A stretch of 64,000 bases of DNA from Streptococcus thermophilus. GTDB taxonomy: Bacteria > Actinomycetota > Actinomycetes > Mycobacteriales > Mycobacteriaceae. The notes beneath the pieces are model-generated. The model did not search any database and was not told where the DNA came from. It worked only from the letters and a program-made list of their open reading frames with translations. A program made the translations under genes and the position numbers. How positions within the stretch are numbered: position 1 is the first letter of the stretch; each line of letters starts with the position of its first letter. Positions 18,458-27,637 of the stretch are shown here, piece after piece. The stretch spans positions 1,922,001 through 1,986,000 of the forward strand of contig UYIL01000003.1 in NCBI GenBank assembly GCA_900618065.1. The letters run 5' to 3'.

Positions 18458-19225
18458 ATGACTAGCACCCCCATGGTCCAGGCCATCGATGTCTGGAAGT
18501 CCTTCGGCTCGCTCGACGTGCTCAAAGGCATCAACCTCGAAGTGCAAAAAGGCGAGGTCACCTGCCTCATCGGCCCATCGGGGTCCGGTAAGTCGACGTT
18601 CCTGCGCTGCGTGAACCACCTCGAGCAGGTCACCGCTGGCCGCCTCTACGTCGACGGGGACCTCATCGGTTACCGCGAAAAAGACGGTGTTCTGTACCAA
18701 ATCTCGGAAAAGGATGCCTCCCGCCAGCGCCGCGACATCGGCATGGTCTTCCAGTCCTTCAACCTCTTCGGCCACCGCACCGCCCTGGAGAACATCATCG
18801 AGGCCCCCATCCGCGTCAAAGGCGAAAAGCCGGAGACCGCCAAGAAGAAGGCCATGGAGCTGCTCGAGCAAGTCGGTCTCGCCCACAAAGCCGAGGCCTA
18901 CCCCGTTCAGCTTTCCGGTGGTCAGCAACAGCGCGTCGCCATCGCGCGTGCGGTAGCCATGGACCCCAAGCTCATGCTTTTCGACGAACCCACCTCCGCC
19001 CTCGACCCCGAACTCGTCGGCGAAGTCCTCCGCGTGATGCGCGAGCTGGCCGCATCCGGAATGACCATGCTGGTAGTCACCCACGAGATGGCTTTCGCCC
19101 GAGAGGTCGCCGACACGGTCGCTTTCATGTCCGACGGCGCCATTGTCGAGTACGGTACTCCCGAGCAAGTCCTCGACAACCCGCAGGAGGCCCGAACTCA
19201 GGAGTTCCTCTCCTCGATTTTCTAG
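18458..19225 (+). CDS. Amino-acid ABC transporter ATP-binding protein
   Basis: 255 residues. Walker A is GPSGSGKST, the Q-loop region is MVFQSFNLF, the signature is [14 protein letters not shown], Walker B is [14 protein letters not shown], and the H-loop is VTHEM. It matches the GlnQ/HisP-type ATPases that drive polar amino-acid uptake. It starts 7 bases after the permease stop. A small hairpin at 19239-19254 follows. Confidence 0.95.
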   Translation: MTSTPMVQAIDVWKSFGSLDVLKGINLEVQKGEVTCLIGPSGSGKSTFLRCVNHLEQVTAGRLYVDGDLIGYREKDGVLYQISEKDASRQRRDIGMVFQSFNLFGHRTALENIIEAPIRVKGEKPETAKKKAMELLEQVGLAHKAEAYPVQLSGGQQQRVAIARAVAMDPKLMLFDEPTSALDPELVGEVLRVMRELAASGMTMLVVTHEMAFAREVADTVAFMSDGAIVEYGTPEQVLDNPQEARTQEFLSSIF

Positions 19226-19238
19226 GGATCCTCGGGGG

Positions 19239-19254
19239 CCGCACCTCAGTGCGG
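19239..19254 (+). terminator. Hairpin after the ABC transporter operon
   Basis: CCGCAC (19239-19244) pairs with GTGCGG (19249-19254) across a 4-base loop, 14 bases after the ATPase stop. No T run follows, so termination strength is uncertain. Confidence 0.4.
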
Positions 19255-19261
19255 AAACCTA

Positions 19262-19364
19262 GTGCAGAAAAGTTAACAAGCTGGATTCCTGCCCAGAACC
19301 GTTTCCGCTGGTAGAAGCGTTGTGGGACGCTAGGGCGGATCCAGAACTGTCAACTTTTCCGCAC
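19262..19364. repeat. Palindromic intergenic repeat element
   Basis: Two 27-base arms (19262-19288 and 19338-19364) are imperfect reverse complements, sharing GTGC-GAAAAGTT-AC and CTGGAT. The 49-base centre carries GGTAGAAGCGTT. A diverged part of a similar unit lies at about 22780-22843, on the far side of the two insertion sequences. It looks like a non-coding dispersed or MITE-like repeat. Confidence 0.5.
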
Positions 19365-19500
19365 GGGTGCCCTGGCCGCCTTTACTCGAAGCACTTCAAC
19401 CCCCGCTGCAAACGTTGACAGACTCCCCTGGACCTGACCCCTGTTTGGTAGACACCTCTGATTCCGGCTGTGTTGAGTCGGGGAAAGGTAATCTACCTCC

Positions 19501-19812
19501 ATGCCTAGGAAGGTTTATTCGGATCAGTTCAAGCGCGACGCGGTCGCGATGTACGAGAACGATCCACAGGTGTCGTTGAACGCTGCGGCCGCTGATTTAG
19601 GGATCAACCGCTCCACGCTTCGCGTATGGGTTGATAAGTACGGAACTGGCACGAAACCCCAGCTTTCAGCGGGCTTACGTGCTGATCGTGCGAGGCAACT
19701 GACCGATGCTGAGAAGCTACGTCAGCTGCAACAGGAAAACGCCCGCCTGAAAGAAGAACGCGATATTTTGCGTAAGGCAGCCAAATATTTCATGGAAGAG
19801 ACGAACTGGTGA
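19501..19812 (+). CDS. IS3-family transposase OrfA (copy 1)
   Basis: 103 residues. Helix-turn-helix domain (about 8-45, SLNAAAADLGINRSTLRVWV) followed by a leucine-rich coiled coil (about 70-95). OrfA binds the IS ends and is usually fused to OrfB by a -1 frameshift. Its stop overlaps the OrfB start (GTGA at 19809-19812). The OrfB frame is open only from 19776, so any frameshift must occur within the last 12 codons. No classic slippery run is visible there. Confidence 0.93.
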   Translation: MPRKVYSDQFKRDAVAMYENDPQVSLNAAAADLGINRSTLRVWVDKYGTGTKPQLSAGLRADRARQLTDAEKLRQLQQENARLKEERDILRKAAKYFMEETNW

Positions 19813-20693
19813 TCCGCTTCCGGTTCGTTGATGACCACCGCACCGATTACTCGGTCAAGCGGATGTGCACCGTACTCGGGTTAAACCGCAGCTCCTACTA
19901 CAAATGGAAAGCTAGCAGCGCCCAGCGGCACCGCAGACTGGTTGATGATGCCATACTCGGAGCCAAGGTCCAGGCCATCTTCGACGACAAGAGGCAGCTC
20001 TACGGCGCAAAACGCATTGCCGCCGAGCTGACTTTCAACGATGCGTACAGTAGCACCGGACCGGTCAACCATAAGCGCATCGCCCGGATTATGAGGAAGC
20101 TTCAGCTGCGCGGCTACACGAAAAAACGTAAGGTCACGACAACGCAGCGTGAGCGTCATCGCTTTATATTCGCTGACCTGGTCAAGCGTAACTTCACTGC
20201 GCCAGCTGCCAATAGGATCCTCGTCGGCGATATTACCTATCTGCCGATCGCAGACGGGTCGAATATGTATCTGGCTTCTGTGATTGACTGCTACTCGCGG
20301 ATGCTCGTCGGCTTCGCGATCGCAGACCACATGCGCACCGACCTCGTCGAAGAAGCGCTCGAGCATGCTCGCCGTACCCGTGGCAGTCTCTCCGGGGCGA
20401 TCTTCCACTCAGATCATGGCAGCGTGTATACCTCATCGCAGTTTCAGGCTGTCTGCCGAAGACTCAACGTCACCCAGTCGATGGGAGCAGTTGGCAGCAG
20501 CGCTGATAATTCACTCGCGGAGTCGTTTAACGCGGCGTTGAAACGAGAAGTGCTCAAAGACCAGAAAGTCTTTTCCAATCAGCTAGTCTGCCGGCGCGAC
20601 GTCTTCGCATGGTGTGCGCGCTACAACACCACCCGAAGGCATTCCTGGTGCAAGTACCTCACACCCATTGAGTACGAAACTCACGCTTCCTAA
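19809..20693 (+). CDS. IS3-family transposase OrfB (copy 1)
   Basis: 294 residues in the -1 frame relative to OrfA. An HTH_21-like region (about 40-95, including YGAKRIAAEL) precedes the rve integrase core. The catalytic acidic residues are visible as D in VGDITYLPI, D in HSDHGSVYTS and E in NSLAESFNAALK. It catalyses strand transfer. Identical to the copy at 49009-49893. Confidence 0.95.
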   Translation: MIRFRFVDDHRTDYSVKRMCTVLGLNRSSYYKWKASSAQRHRRLVDDAILGAKVQAIFDDKRQLYGAKRIAAELTFNDAYSSTGPVNHKRIARIMRKLQLRGYTKKRKVTTTQRERHRFIFADLVKRNFTAPAANRILVGDITYLPIADGSNMYLASVIDCYSRMLVGFAIADHMRTDLVEEALEHARRTRGSLSGAIFHSDHGSVYTSSQFQAVCRRLNVTQSMGAVGSSADNSLAESFNAALKREVLKDQKVFSNQLVCRRDVFAWCARYNTTRRHSWCKYLTPIEYETHAS

Positions 20694-20804
20694 CAATGCG
20701 CTAGAGTAAAGCCAATAATTTCACCCCCACGGTGTCTACTTTCCGGGGGCCGGGCCCCCTTACTGTCAGGCTGGTTGTGAACAACTTACTGAGGAGGTTT
20801 GTTC

Positions 20805-21713
20805 ATGACTGAGTTTGATGTTCCCCGTTTGGTTTCTGCTGATATGGGGGTTGTTTCGGTCTCGCGGCGTGATGAGATCATTCAGGTAGCCGCTCAGAAG
20901 CGGGCGGGTAAGCGCCGGTTGCGCAGATCGGTTAAAGCTGAGGATGTGTTGGGGCTGCCGGTTGTCGTTTTGGGTCCTGGAGAAGTGCTCGACGATGCGG
21001 TTGCGGCCTCGTGGCAGGCCGGCCGGTTCGTGTTCGTTGCGAATGTTCCAGCTCGGTGGGGAATCGATTATTCTGTGGCGCAAAAAGCCCAGATGGTCGG
21101 CATTTACCGGTCGTTGCCGTACGGGGCTAAGCAGCCGTGGTTGGCCCGGCAGGGGCTGTATTCGGCGAAGCTTTTCCGGTGGGGCCAGCGGCTGGGGTTG
21201 CCGACACTTGCCCAGCAGGTGCATGATTCGGTTGTTCCGGATGTCTATGGCCCGTTGACCTGGGAGTCGGTTGCGTACTTAGTGCGCTGCTACACCGGGC
21301 TTGGTTATGGGGAAAAGCAGGCTTTTCTCACCGAGTACGGACTTGAGCATGTCAACATTCATAGGTGGGCATTCAAGCTTGCTGATGGATCGTTTCCACC
21401 TCGTGTACCTACTCGAAAGGCAGCAACTGTGAACCGGAACATCCCCGACGATATCGACGGCACCCGCGAGCTGGTGGCAAAGATCCTGGCTGAAAACGAG
21501 CGGTTGAAAAAAGAGCTCGACAAAGCCAACCGCAAACTCGACCGGCAGGACAAAGAGATCGGCAAGTGGGAAAAGACCAGTGATGTTTTGGGAAAAGCGT
21601 TAGCGTCCATGCCCGATCTACCTGGCGTGGACTACGACGCGGAGGAAAATCCCTATCCGAAGACGAAAAACGCCGCTATGAAACTGGCCGACAAGAAGAA
21701 CAACACCTCATAG
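20805..21713 (+). CDS. OrfA-like transposase protein with two HTH modules
   Basis: 302 residues from ATG 20805, with GAGGAGG about 8 bases upstream. Residues 1-85 are an extension I do not recognise. Two related helix-turn-helix units follow (about 90-131 and 152-196); both contain YG-KQ--L---GL and a terminal RW---L. Residues about 220-265 are a Lys/Glu-rich coiled coil. Typical OrfA proteins of this family are about 100 residues, so this one is three times the usual size. A slippery heptamer GGGAAAA in phase (21590-21596) could send ribosomes into the OrfB frame. Confidence 0.75.
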   Translation: MTEFDVPRLVSADMGVVSVSRRDEIIQVAAQKRAGKRRLRRSVKAEDVLGLPVVVLGPGEVLDDAVAASWQAGRFVFVANVPARWGIDYSVAQKAQMVGIYRSLPYGAKQPWLARQGLYSAKLFRWGQRLGLPTLAQQVHDSVVPDVYGPLTWESVAYLVRCYTGLGYGEKQAFLTEYGLEHVNIHRWAFKLADGSFPPRVPTRKAATVNRNIPDDIDGTRELVAKILAENERLKKELDKANRKLDRQDKEIGKWEKTSDVLGKALASMPDLPGVDYDAEENPYPKTKNAAMKLADKKNNTS

Positions 21714-22726
21714 ACGCACTCATCGCCGCTGGCCATTCCCGCACAGCTGCCTGCAACCTGATCGGGGCCTGCCCCAGCCGGCTCTACTACGCCGCCCACC
21801 CCAGGGCGAGGAAGCCTTATCCCATCGCGCACCGCGACCGCAATATCGCCCGCCTGTCGCAGCAACAAGTCGACGACATCCTGGCGCTGTTAGACGCCAA
21901 CCCGTATTCCAGCGTGGACGATGTGTTTTACAACGCGTTCAACCACGGCTGCTATATCGCTAGTTTGAGCAGCTTCTACCGGGTTGCCCGGGCACATAAC
22001 CGGCTGCTGAAACAACGCCGACGCACCCCGGGGAGGAAGAAGACCACACGGGCAAAAAACCACCCGCCCCATGTTGTGGCCACAGCCCCCGGACAAGTGC
22101 TGTGCTGGGACATCACGTTTTTGCCCGGCCCGCGGATCAGGGAAACCTACGCCTGCCACACAGCCATCGACTTGTACTCCCGTGCCGTTGTCGGGGCAGT
22201 GGTATCAGCCCGTGAGGACACACGCGCAGCAGCCCAGATGTTCACCCGGCTACTCAAGCGCTACACCGACATCCACACAGTCCATTCCGACAACGGGGCC
22301 TCAATGACAAGCACCACCTTGGCCCGATTGTTCCGCAACCACGGGGTACACCAGTCTTTCAGCCGGCCACACACCAGCAACGACAACCCCCACATTGAAT
22401 CGCTGTTCCACACCATGAAAGGTACCCCCTACTACCCGAAGGTGTTCACCAGCATCAACGACGCCGCCGCATGGGTTGAAGACTTCACCACCCTGTACAA
22501 CAACCGGCCCCACAGCGGAATCAACCACTACACCCCACGCAGCGTGCTCGACGGCACCTGGCAAACTCTGCAAACCAACCGCCAACAAGCCGCACAAGAA
22601 GCCATCAACCACGGCCGCATACACGCACTACCTGCCACCAGAACCGGGCTGCCAGAACACGTCACGATAATCCGGACAACGACCGCGACCCAACCCACAC
22701 CCCAACCCCTAACAACCAACCACTAA
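21593..22726 (+). CDS. IS3-like transposase OrfB (rve integrase core), likely made by frameshift
   Basis: The frame is open from 21584 with no ATG, GTG or TTG until GTG 21914, so expression as an OrfAB fusion by -1 frameshift is likely; the start given is the codon after GGGAAAA. A second possible site, GAAAAAC at 21665-21671, lies further on. The integrase core shows D in CWDITFLPG, D in VHSDNGASM and E in DNPHIESLFH. It ends 28 bases before the right terminal repeat. Confidence 0.8.
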   Translation, partial: KSVSVHARSTWRGLRRGGKSLSEDEKRRYETGRQEEQHLIDALIAAGHSRTAACNLIGACPSRLYYAAHPRARKPYPIAHRDRNIARLSQQQVDDILALLDANPYSSVDDVFYNAFNHGCYIASLSSFYRVARAHNRLLKQRRRTPGRKKTTRAKNHPPHVVATAPGQVLCWDITFLPGPRIRETYACHTAIDLYSRAVVGAVVSAREDTRAAAQMFTRLLKRYTDIHTVHSDNGASMTSTTLARLFRNHGVHQSFSRPHTSNDNPHIESLFHTMKGTPYYPKVFTSINDAAAWVEDFTTLYNNRPHSGINHYTPRSVLDGTWQTLQTNRQQAAQEAINHGRIHALPATRTGLPEHVTIIRTTTATQPTPQPLTTNH

Positions 22727-22779
22727 ACACGAAACGATTCACAACCACTTGACACAAAGCGCTGAATTTCGGCCTAGAT

Positions 22780-22843
22780 CCGCTCTCACAGGTAGAGACG
22801 TTTTGGCGGGCTAAAGCGAAATCCAATTTGTAGACTTTTGCAG
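22780..22843. repeat. Diverged remnant of the palindromic intergenic repeat
   Basis: GGTAGAGACGTT and the stretch 22820-22842 correspond to the centre and right arm of the element at 19262-19364. The left arm is not recognisable. It lies between the right end of the 20764-22754 IS and the 3' end of coaD. Confidence 0.4.
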
Positions 22844-22883
22844 GGCTAGCGATGAGTCGGCCGGCTCGAGGCGAGCTCAAAAG

Positions 22884-23369
22884 CTAAGCAGTGCCGTTGA
22901 ACTTTTTGTTCATCGCCTCGAAAACCGGGTCCGGCACAAGCCCCTTCAGGTCGCCGCCGTACTTGGCCACTTCCTTGCAGAGCGACGAGGAGATGTAGCC
23001 GTATTTCTCGTCGGTCATGAGGAAGAATGTGTCCACGCCGGACAGCCGGCGGTTCATCTGCGCCATGGGCAGCTCGTAGTCGTAGTCGAGAGAGGAGCGC
23101 AGACCCTTTACCAGCGCCCCGATGTTGTGCGCGGTGGTGTAGTCCACCAGCAGCCCGCCCCACGTGTCCACGGTGATGTTGGGAATGTGGCTGGTGACTT
23201 GGCGGATGAGGTCCATGCGCTCGTCGATGCTGAACAGGCCGGACTGCTTGTTCGGGTTGCCGGTCACCAGAACGGTCACCTCATCGAAGCTGCGCGCGGC
23301 TCGGGTGAAGATGTCCAGGTGACCGTTGGTCACAGGGTCGAAGGATCCTGGGCACACTGCCTTCGTCAT
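22884..23369 (-). CDS. coaD: Pantetheine-phosphate adenylyltransferase
   Basis: 161 residues. The nucleotidyltransferase motif PGSFDPVTNGHLDIF includes the HxGH-like NGHL, and the C-terminal ISSSLCKEVAKYGGD matches the ISSTxVR-type site. It makes dephospho-CoA from phosphopantetheine and ATP. ATG 23369 overlaps the rsmD stop by 4 bp (ATGA), so the pair is translationally coupled. Longer upstream frames run into rsmD. Confidence 0.96.
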   Translation of the reverse strand: MTKAVCPGSFDPVTNGHLDIFTRAARSFDEVTVLVTGNPNKQSGLFSIDERMDLIRQVTSHIPNITVDTWGGLLVDYTTAHNIGALVKGLRSSLDYDYELPMAQMNRRLSGVDTFFLMTDEKYGYISSSLCKEVAKYGGDLKGLVPDPVFEAMNKKFNGTA

Positions 23370-23953
23370 TGTTCTTCCTCGTTCTTGTCGGCACTGTCGT
23401 AGACAGCCATGTCCATACGAGCGATACCATACAGGCGCTTCTTCAACTTTTGACCGGTAGGTGTGTAGCCACGCGGCCAAGCAGTTTCGGCGCTGTCGCG
23501 GTGGCGTTCGATGACGACAGCGGCGCCGTCGATAAGCGCGGGCTTAAGCGCTTCGAGCATGGCGGCGACATCCTCGTCGGGCAGGTCGTAGGGCGGGTCG
23601 GCGAGCACCATGTCGAAGTACGCGCGGGGGGCACGCGGAACGTAGGCGGAGGCCTTCATGGGCTCAATGTGCACGTTCGGATGGCCGACGACCTGGGCGT
23701 TGTGCTTGATTATCTCGACGGCTTTCGGGTCAGACTCGACAAGAACGACCTCGGCAGCGCCACGCGAAGCGGCCTCAAGTCCCAGTGCGCCCGAACCCGA
23801 AAACAGGTCGAGCACACGCTTGCCGACGAAGCCGAACCGCACCTGCAACGACGAGAACAGCCCCTCCTTCGCCCTGTCTGAGGTGGGGCGGGTACCTTCC
23901 GGCGGCACCTTGATCTTGCGTCCGCGGGCTTCGCCCGAAATGATTCGGCTCAT
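23366..23953 (-). CDS. rsmD: 16S rRNA (guanine(966)-N2)-methyltransferase
   Basis: 195 residues. It opens RIISGEARGRKIKVPP, has the SAM-binding VLDLFSGSGALGLEAASRGA and the catalytic DPPY in MVLADPPYDLPD. It methylates G966 of 16S rRNA during 30S assembly. It lies 9 bases after recG and overlaps coaD by 4 bp in the thiL-ung-DAK2-recG-rsmD-coaD run. Confidence 0.95.
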   Translation of the reverse strand: MSRIISGEARGRKIKVPPEGTRPTSDRAKEGLFSSLQVRFGFVGKRVLDLFSGSGALGLEAASRGAAEVVLVESDPKAVEIIKHNAQVVGHPNVHIEPMKASAYVPRAPRAYFDMVLADPPYDLPDEDVAAMLEALKPALIDGAAVVIERHRDSAETAWPRGYTPTGQKLKKRLYGIARMDMAVYDSADKNEEEQ

Positions 23954-23962
23954 GCGACCACT

Positions 23963-26083
23963 TTAACTTTTATCCAGATACTCGAATTCTTCGAGGATCA
24001 TCTCTTCGGTGACGGAGCGGGCCAGCTCAATGTCGCGGGCGACAATCTCGGCGGCGTCGTCGTAGGCGCGCTGGATGATCTCGTAGTCCTCGACCAGGTT
24101 GAGCAGCTTGAGCTGTCGCTCCTTGCCGGACTGGGATGTGCCCAGCACGTCGCCCTCCTGCCTGATTTCCAGGTCGAGCTCGGCGAGTTCGAACCCGTCG
24201 GAAACCTCGGCGATGCGCGAAACGCGTTCCAACTGGGGCGTGCCGGGCTCGGCGAAAGTGTGGAACAAGCACAGCGACTGGTGCCCGCCGCGGCCGACGC
24301 GTCCGCGCAGCTGGTGCAGCTGGGAGACCCCAAAGTGCTCGGATTCGCGCACCATCATCACCGTCGCGTTCGGCACGTCCACGCCGACTTCAATCACAGT
24401 GGTGGAGATGAGCACATCGATCTCTCCGGCGCTGAACTCGGACATGATCCGGTCCTTGTCCTCGCCTTTCATGCGTCCGTGCAGGATCCCGATCCGCAAG
24501 CCGTGGAGTTCCCCCGCCTGCAGTCGCTCGGCCATCTCGAGCACCCCACCGGGACCCTCGATGCGCGGGCACACGATATACGCCTGGTGGCCGGCGGCGA
24601 CCTCCTCGCGAATCTTCACCCAGGCACGCGCGACCCACGTCTCCTTGAACTCCGGCACGATCGCCGACTGGATCGGTTTGCGCCCACCGGGCAGCTCCCG
24701 CAGAGTGGACACTTCCAAGTCGCCGAAGACGGTGATGGCGATGGTGCGCGGAATCGGTGTCGCCGTCATCACCAACAAATGCGGGGTGATGTCCCCTGCG
24801 TTGTCGCGCAGCATGTCGCGCTGTTCCACACCGAAGCGGTGCTGCTCGTCCACGACGACAAACCCAAGGTTGAAAAACTCCACGCTCTCTTGAATGATTG
24901 CGTGCGTGCCCACGACGATGTCGGCCTCCCCCGTCATGATCGCCAGCAGCGCCTCCTGTTTCTGCACGGTCGGCATCGACCCCGTCAGCGCCACCACGCG
25001 GGCGTGCACACCGGTGCGCATCAGGGTCTTACGCAGAGACTTTTCGTGCTGGAGGGTGAGCACTTCCGTCGGAGCGAGCAACGCACACTGCATGCCGTTG
25101 TCCACCGCTTGGAGCATCGCCGCCAACGCCACAATCGTTTTTCCGGAACCGACTTCGCCCTGCAGCAGGCGGGTCATCGGGATGGTGCGCTGCAGATCTG
25201 AGGTGATCTCGTCGAGGACGCCGAGTTGGCCGTCGGTAAGCGAGAACGGCAACGCGCTTAAGAGTTGCGCTTGATTGTGCTTATCGACGCGCGGAAGCGC
25301 CGGCGCCGTCCGATGCACCGTATCCTCGCGGCGCACCGCCATGATGAGAGCCACCCGCAGCGCCTCGTTGTATTTCAGGCGGTTCCGTGCGGCGTCAGGG
25401 CCGTGGGGGCCGGGCAAGTGGATCTGCCACAGAGCGTCCTGAAGAGAAATGAAGCCCTCGGGAGTGAAACCGAGCGGCTCTTCCACCTCCCCGATGTGTT
25501 CGAGGGCTGTGGCGACCGCACCCATAATGGTCCATGTGGAGACGTTCTTCTTCGCCGCGTAGACCGGCAACCACTCGCGGCCGGCCAACATCTCGTCGGG
25601 GTCCCCGAAAGCGGCGAGCTGCTTCATCGACCCGGAACTGTGCGTGGCACCGCTTGACTTCTCGCCCGAGAAACTGGGCTGGTTGAGCAGTATGAAGTCC
25701 GGGTGCTGCAGCTGCGGTATGCCGTTGAAATACGACAGCTTTCCGGTGAACATCCCGCGCGTGCCTTCTTCGAGTACCCGCGGAGCGTAGCGGGCGTTGA
25801 AGAAGGACATGTCGATTGTGTTGCGGCCGTCGGTCACCTGCGCTTTGAAAATGGTACGCTTCCCGTGAATCATGCGCGTGGACTGGATCACGCCAATGAA
25901 CGAGATCGTGTCACCTGGCAGCGCTCCTTCGAGCGCGTCGCCATAGCCGTAGTGGAGGTACTTGCGCGGGTAGTACTCCAGCAGCTCTTCTACTGTCTCG
26001 ATCCCGAAATTGCTAGCGATGGCGCGCGCGGGACGAGTAGGAATGACCAGGTTGAGCGGCGTGGAATGCGTCAGGCCGAGCAC
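23963..26083 (-). CDS. recG: ATP-dependent DNA helicase RecG
   Basis: 706 residues from GTG 26083. Wedge (OB-fold) domain about 60-160. Helicase motif I GEVGSGKT, II DEQHRFG (DEQH box), III MTATPIPRT, and the C-terminal QLRGRVGRG with the TRG region. It remodels stalled forks and branch-migrates junctions. GTG 26083 lies 4 bases after the stop of the DAK2 gene and gives the usual family length. The frame stays open into that gene but does not match RecG. Confidence 0.95.
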   Translation of the reverse strand: MLGLTHSTPLNLVIPTRPARAIASNFGIETVEELLEYYPRKYLHYGYGDALEGALPGDTISFIGVIQSTRMIHGKRTIFKAQVTDGRNTIDMSFFNARYAPRVLEEGTRGMFTGKLSYFNGIPQLQHPDFILLNQPSFSGEKSSGATHSSGSMKQLAAFGDPDEMLAGREWLPVYAAKKNVSTWTIMGAVATALEHIGEVEEPLGFTPEGFISLQDALWQIHLPGPHGPDAARNRLKYNEALRVALIMAVRREDTVHRTAPALPRVDKHNQAQLLSALPFSLTDGQLGVLDEITSDLQRTIPMTRLLQGEVGSGKTIVALAAMLQAVDNGMQCALLAPTEVLTLQHEKSLRKTLMRTGVHARVVALTGSMPTVQKQEALLAIMTGEADIVVGTHAIIQESVEFFNLGFVVVDEQHRFGVEQRDMLRDNAGDITPHLLVMTATPIPRTIAITVFGDLEVSTLRELPGGRKPIQSAIVPEFKETWVARAWVKIREEVAAGHQAYIVCPRIEGPGGVLEMAERLQAGELHGLRIGILHGRMKGEDKDRIMSEFSAGEIDVLISTTVIEVGVDVPNATVMMVRESEHFGVSQLHQLRGRVGRGGHQSLCLFHTFAEPGTPQLERVSRIAEVSDGFELAELDLEIRQEGDVLGTSQSGKERQLKLLNLVEDYEIIQRAYDDAAEIVARDIELARSVTEEMILEEFEYLDKS

Positions 26084-26087
26084 GGAA

Positions 26088-27632
26088 CTACTCCACTCCG
26101 ATGTGGCCGAGCGTAGCCAGACCGTCTGCCGGGTAGACGAGCACTTCCGCCCCGAGTTTCTCCTCCAGGGCGTCGCGGTTGACCACTGCAGCATCGTCGG
26201 GGGCGAGGAGGAGGGTGACTAGCTCACCGCCGCCGGCGAGCAAGGTAACGCACGCCTCCTCGATCGCAGTGGGAAGGTCAGCTGCTTCGGCGATCGGCCC
26301 GTTGCTGTTAACAACCTCAACACCGCTGTCAGCGGCTTGAATGTCGGCGACATCCATCTCTTCCGCAGCTTCCTTCATCAGCGACGCCGCTTGGTCGAGC
26401 GGCAAGCGCGGATCATGGACTGCGAGTGCGGCGATGCCGTTGACGAGGCGGACTGTGGGAAGCAGGACGATCTCCGTGTCTTCCGTCTGGCCGGCTGATT
26501 CCACGGCGTCGAGCGTTTCGGGGTCGAGCTGGCCGTTGGGCAGAACTAGAACCTCGTGCGCACCCGACGCGACGATTTCCCGGCGCAGATCGTCCATTAC
26601 ACCTGCACCCGGTGCCACGGCCACCGCGCCGGCTTGGGTGTAAAGATCCATGAGCGATCCCGGGGGCGTTACCGCCACGATGAGGCGGCCGACACGCCGG
26701 GCTTCGTGCAGCGGGGAGGCATCCGGTAGCACCTCCAGACGAAGATCAGTGACCTCGCCCATGGCAAAGGCCTTCTCGATGACCGGCCCGGCCTCCGGGG
26801 TGTGGATGTGCACTTTGCCTTGGGTATCCGTCACGCGCGCGACAACGAGACTACGACCCATGTGGGAAAGCACCGATTCTAGATCGTCGAGCGGACCGGA
26901 GAACATGAACAGCACTTCGAGCCAGCCAGGGGTACCGTGGCCGTTACCGTGCACGGGGTCCGGCCCGGTTGCGGAGCCGACGAGGCGGTCACCGCCACCT
27001 TCACCGGTGACGCTGTCGTGCAATACCTGGAGCAGCAGCACCAACCCTGTTCCGCCAGCATCGACAACCCCAGCTTCACGGAGTTCGGCGAGCTGCGAGG
27101 GGGTGCGTTCCAGCGCATCCTCGGCGGCGGACAGGGCTGCGGCGGTGACATCAGCAAGCTCCCCGGTCTCTGCGGTAGCACAGGCTGCATTGGCCGCCTC
27201 GCGCAGGACGGTGATGATTGTGCCCTCAACAGGCGAATTGATGGCCCGCTCCACGAACGTCACGGCATTAGTCAACGCGTCTGCCACACTGCGGCCGTCC
27301 AACTCCCCATCGAGCGCCGCCTGCGCAACTCCCCGCAACACCTGGGACAGCACGATCCCGGAGTTTCCGCGCGCGCCTTTGATGCTGCCGAACGCCAAAG
27401 CTTCAGCGACCGCATTGGCACCAGCAGACGGATCCACATCCTCAGCTTCGCGCACGGCCGCGGCCATGGTGTAGGCCATGTTGGAGCCGGTGTCCGAATC
27501 CGGCACCGGGAAGACGTTCAGGCTGTTGATGGCCTCGCGGTGTTCCTCCAACGTTTCAGCCCCGCTGCGTGCCCACGCCAGAAGACGGGCACCATCGAGC
27601 ACAGAAACGCCGGTGGGGGTGGTCATGGGCAT
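26088..27632 (-). CDS. DAK2-domain protein, FakA/YloV-like
   Basis: 514 residues. The N-terminal DAK2 kinase domain (about 1-205) has the ATP/Mg-binding NVFPVPDSDTGSNMAYTM and GARGNSGIVLSQ. The C-terminal part matches the YloV/FakA half that meets fatty-acid-binding FakB proteins in Firmicutes. In actinobacteria a fatty-acid kinase role is plausible but unproven. ATG 27632 or 27626 may be the start. The gene lies 5 bases after ung and is followed at once by recG. Confidence 0.88.
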   Translation of the reverse strand: MPMTTPTGVSVLDGARLLAWARSGAETLEEHREAINSLNVFPVPDSDTGSNMAYTMAAAVREAEDVDPSAGANAVAEALAFGSIKGARGNSGIVLSQVLRGVAQAALDGELDGRSVADALTNAVTFVERAINSPVEGTIITVLREAANAACATAETGELADVTAAALSAAEDALERTPSQLAELREAGVVDAGGTGLVLLLQVLHDSVTGEGGGDRLVGSATGPDPVHGNGHGTPGWLEVLFMFSGPLDDLESVLSHMGRSLVVARVTDTQGKVHIHTPEAGPVIEKAFAMGEVTDLRLEVLPDASPLHEARRVGRLIVAVTPPGSLMDLYTQAGAVAVAPGAGVMDDLRREIVASGAHEVLVLPNGQLDPETLDAVESAGQTEDTEIVLLPTVRLVNGIAALAVHDPRLPLDQAASLMKEAAEEMDVADIQAADSGVEVVNSNGPIAEAADLPTAIEEACVTLLAGGGELVTLLLAPDDAAVVNRDALEEKLGAEVLVYPADGLATLGHIGVE

Positions 27633-27637
27633 TTACT

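Larger units (their letters stand above)
19430..20757 (+). mobile_element. IS3-family insertion sequence, copy 1 (1328 bp)
   Basis: The ends were set by comparison with the inverted copy at 48945-50272; both are 1328 bp. The terminal repeats are imperfect over 27 bases, with GG-CC-G-CCCC at the tips and GTAGACACC inside. CCT is duplicated at 19427-19429 and 20758-20760, a 3-bp target duplication as expected for the family. It carries orfA and orfB. The encoded proteins of the two copies are identical, so movement was recent. Confidence 0.93.
20764..22754 (+). mobile_element. IS3-like insertion sequence with an unusually long OrfA
   Basis: Imperfect terminal inverted repeats: TGTCAGGCTGGTTGTGAA at 20764-20781 against the complement of 22738-22754, sharing TGTCA-G and TGGTTGTGAA. 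Between them lie an OrfA-like gene and an rve-type OrfB in the -1 frame. It begins 6 bases after the end of the neighbouring IS3 copy (20757). No clear target duplication was found after removing that copy on paper, so the exact tips are uncertain by a few bases. Confidence 0.75.
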
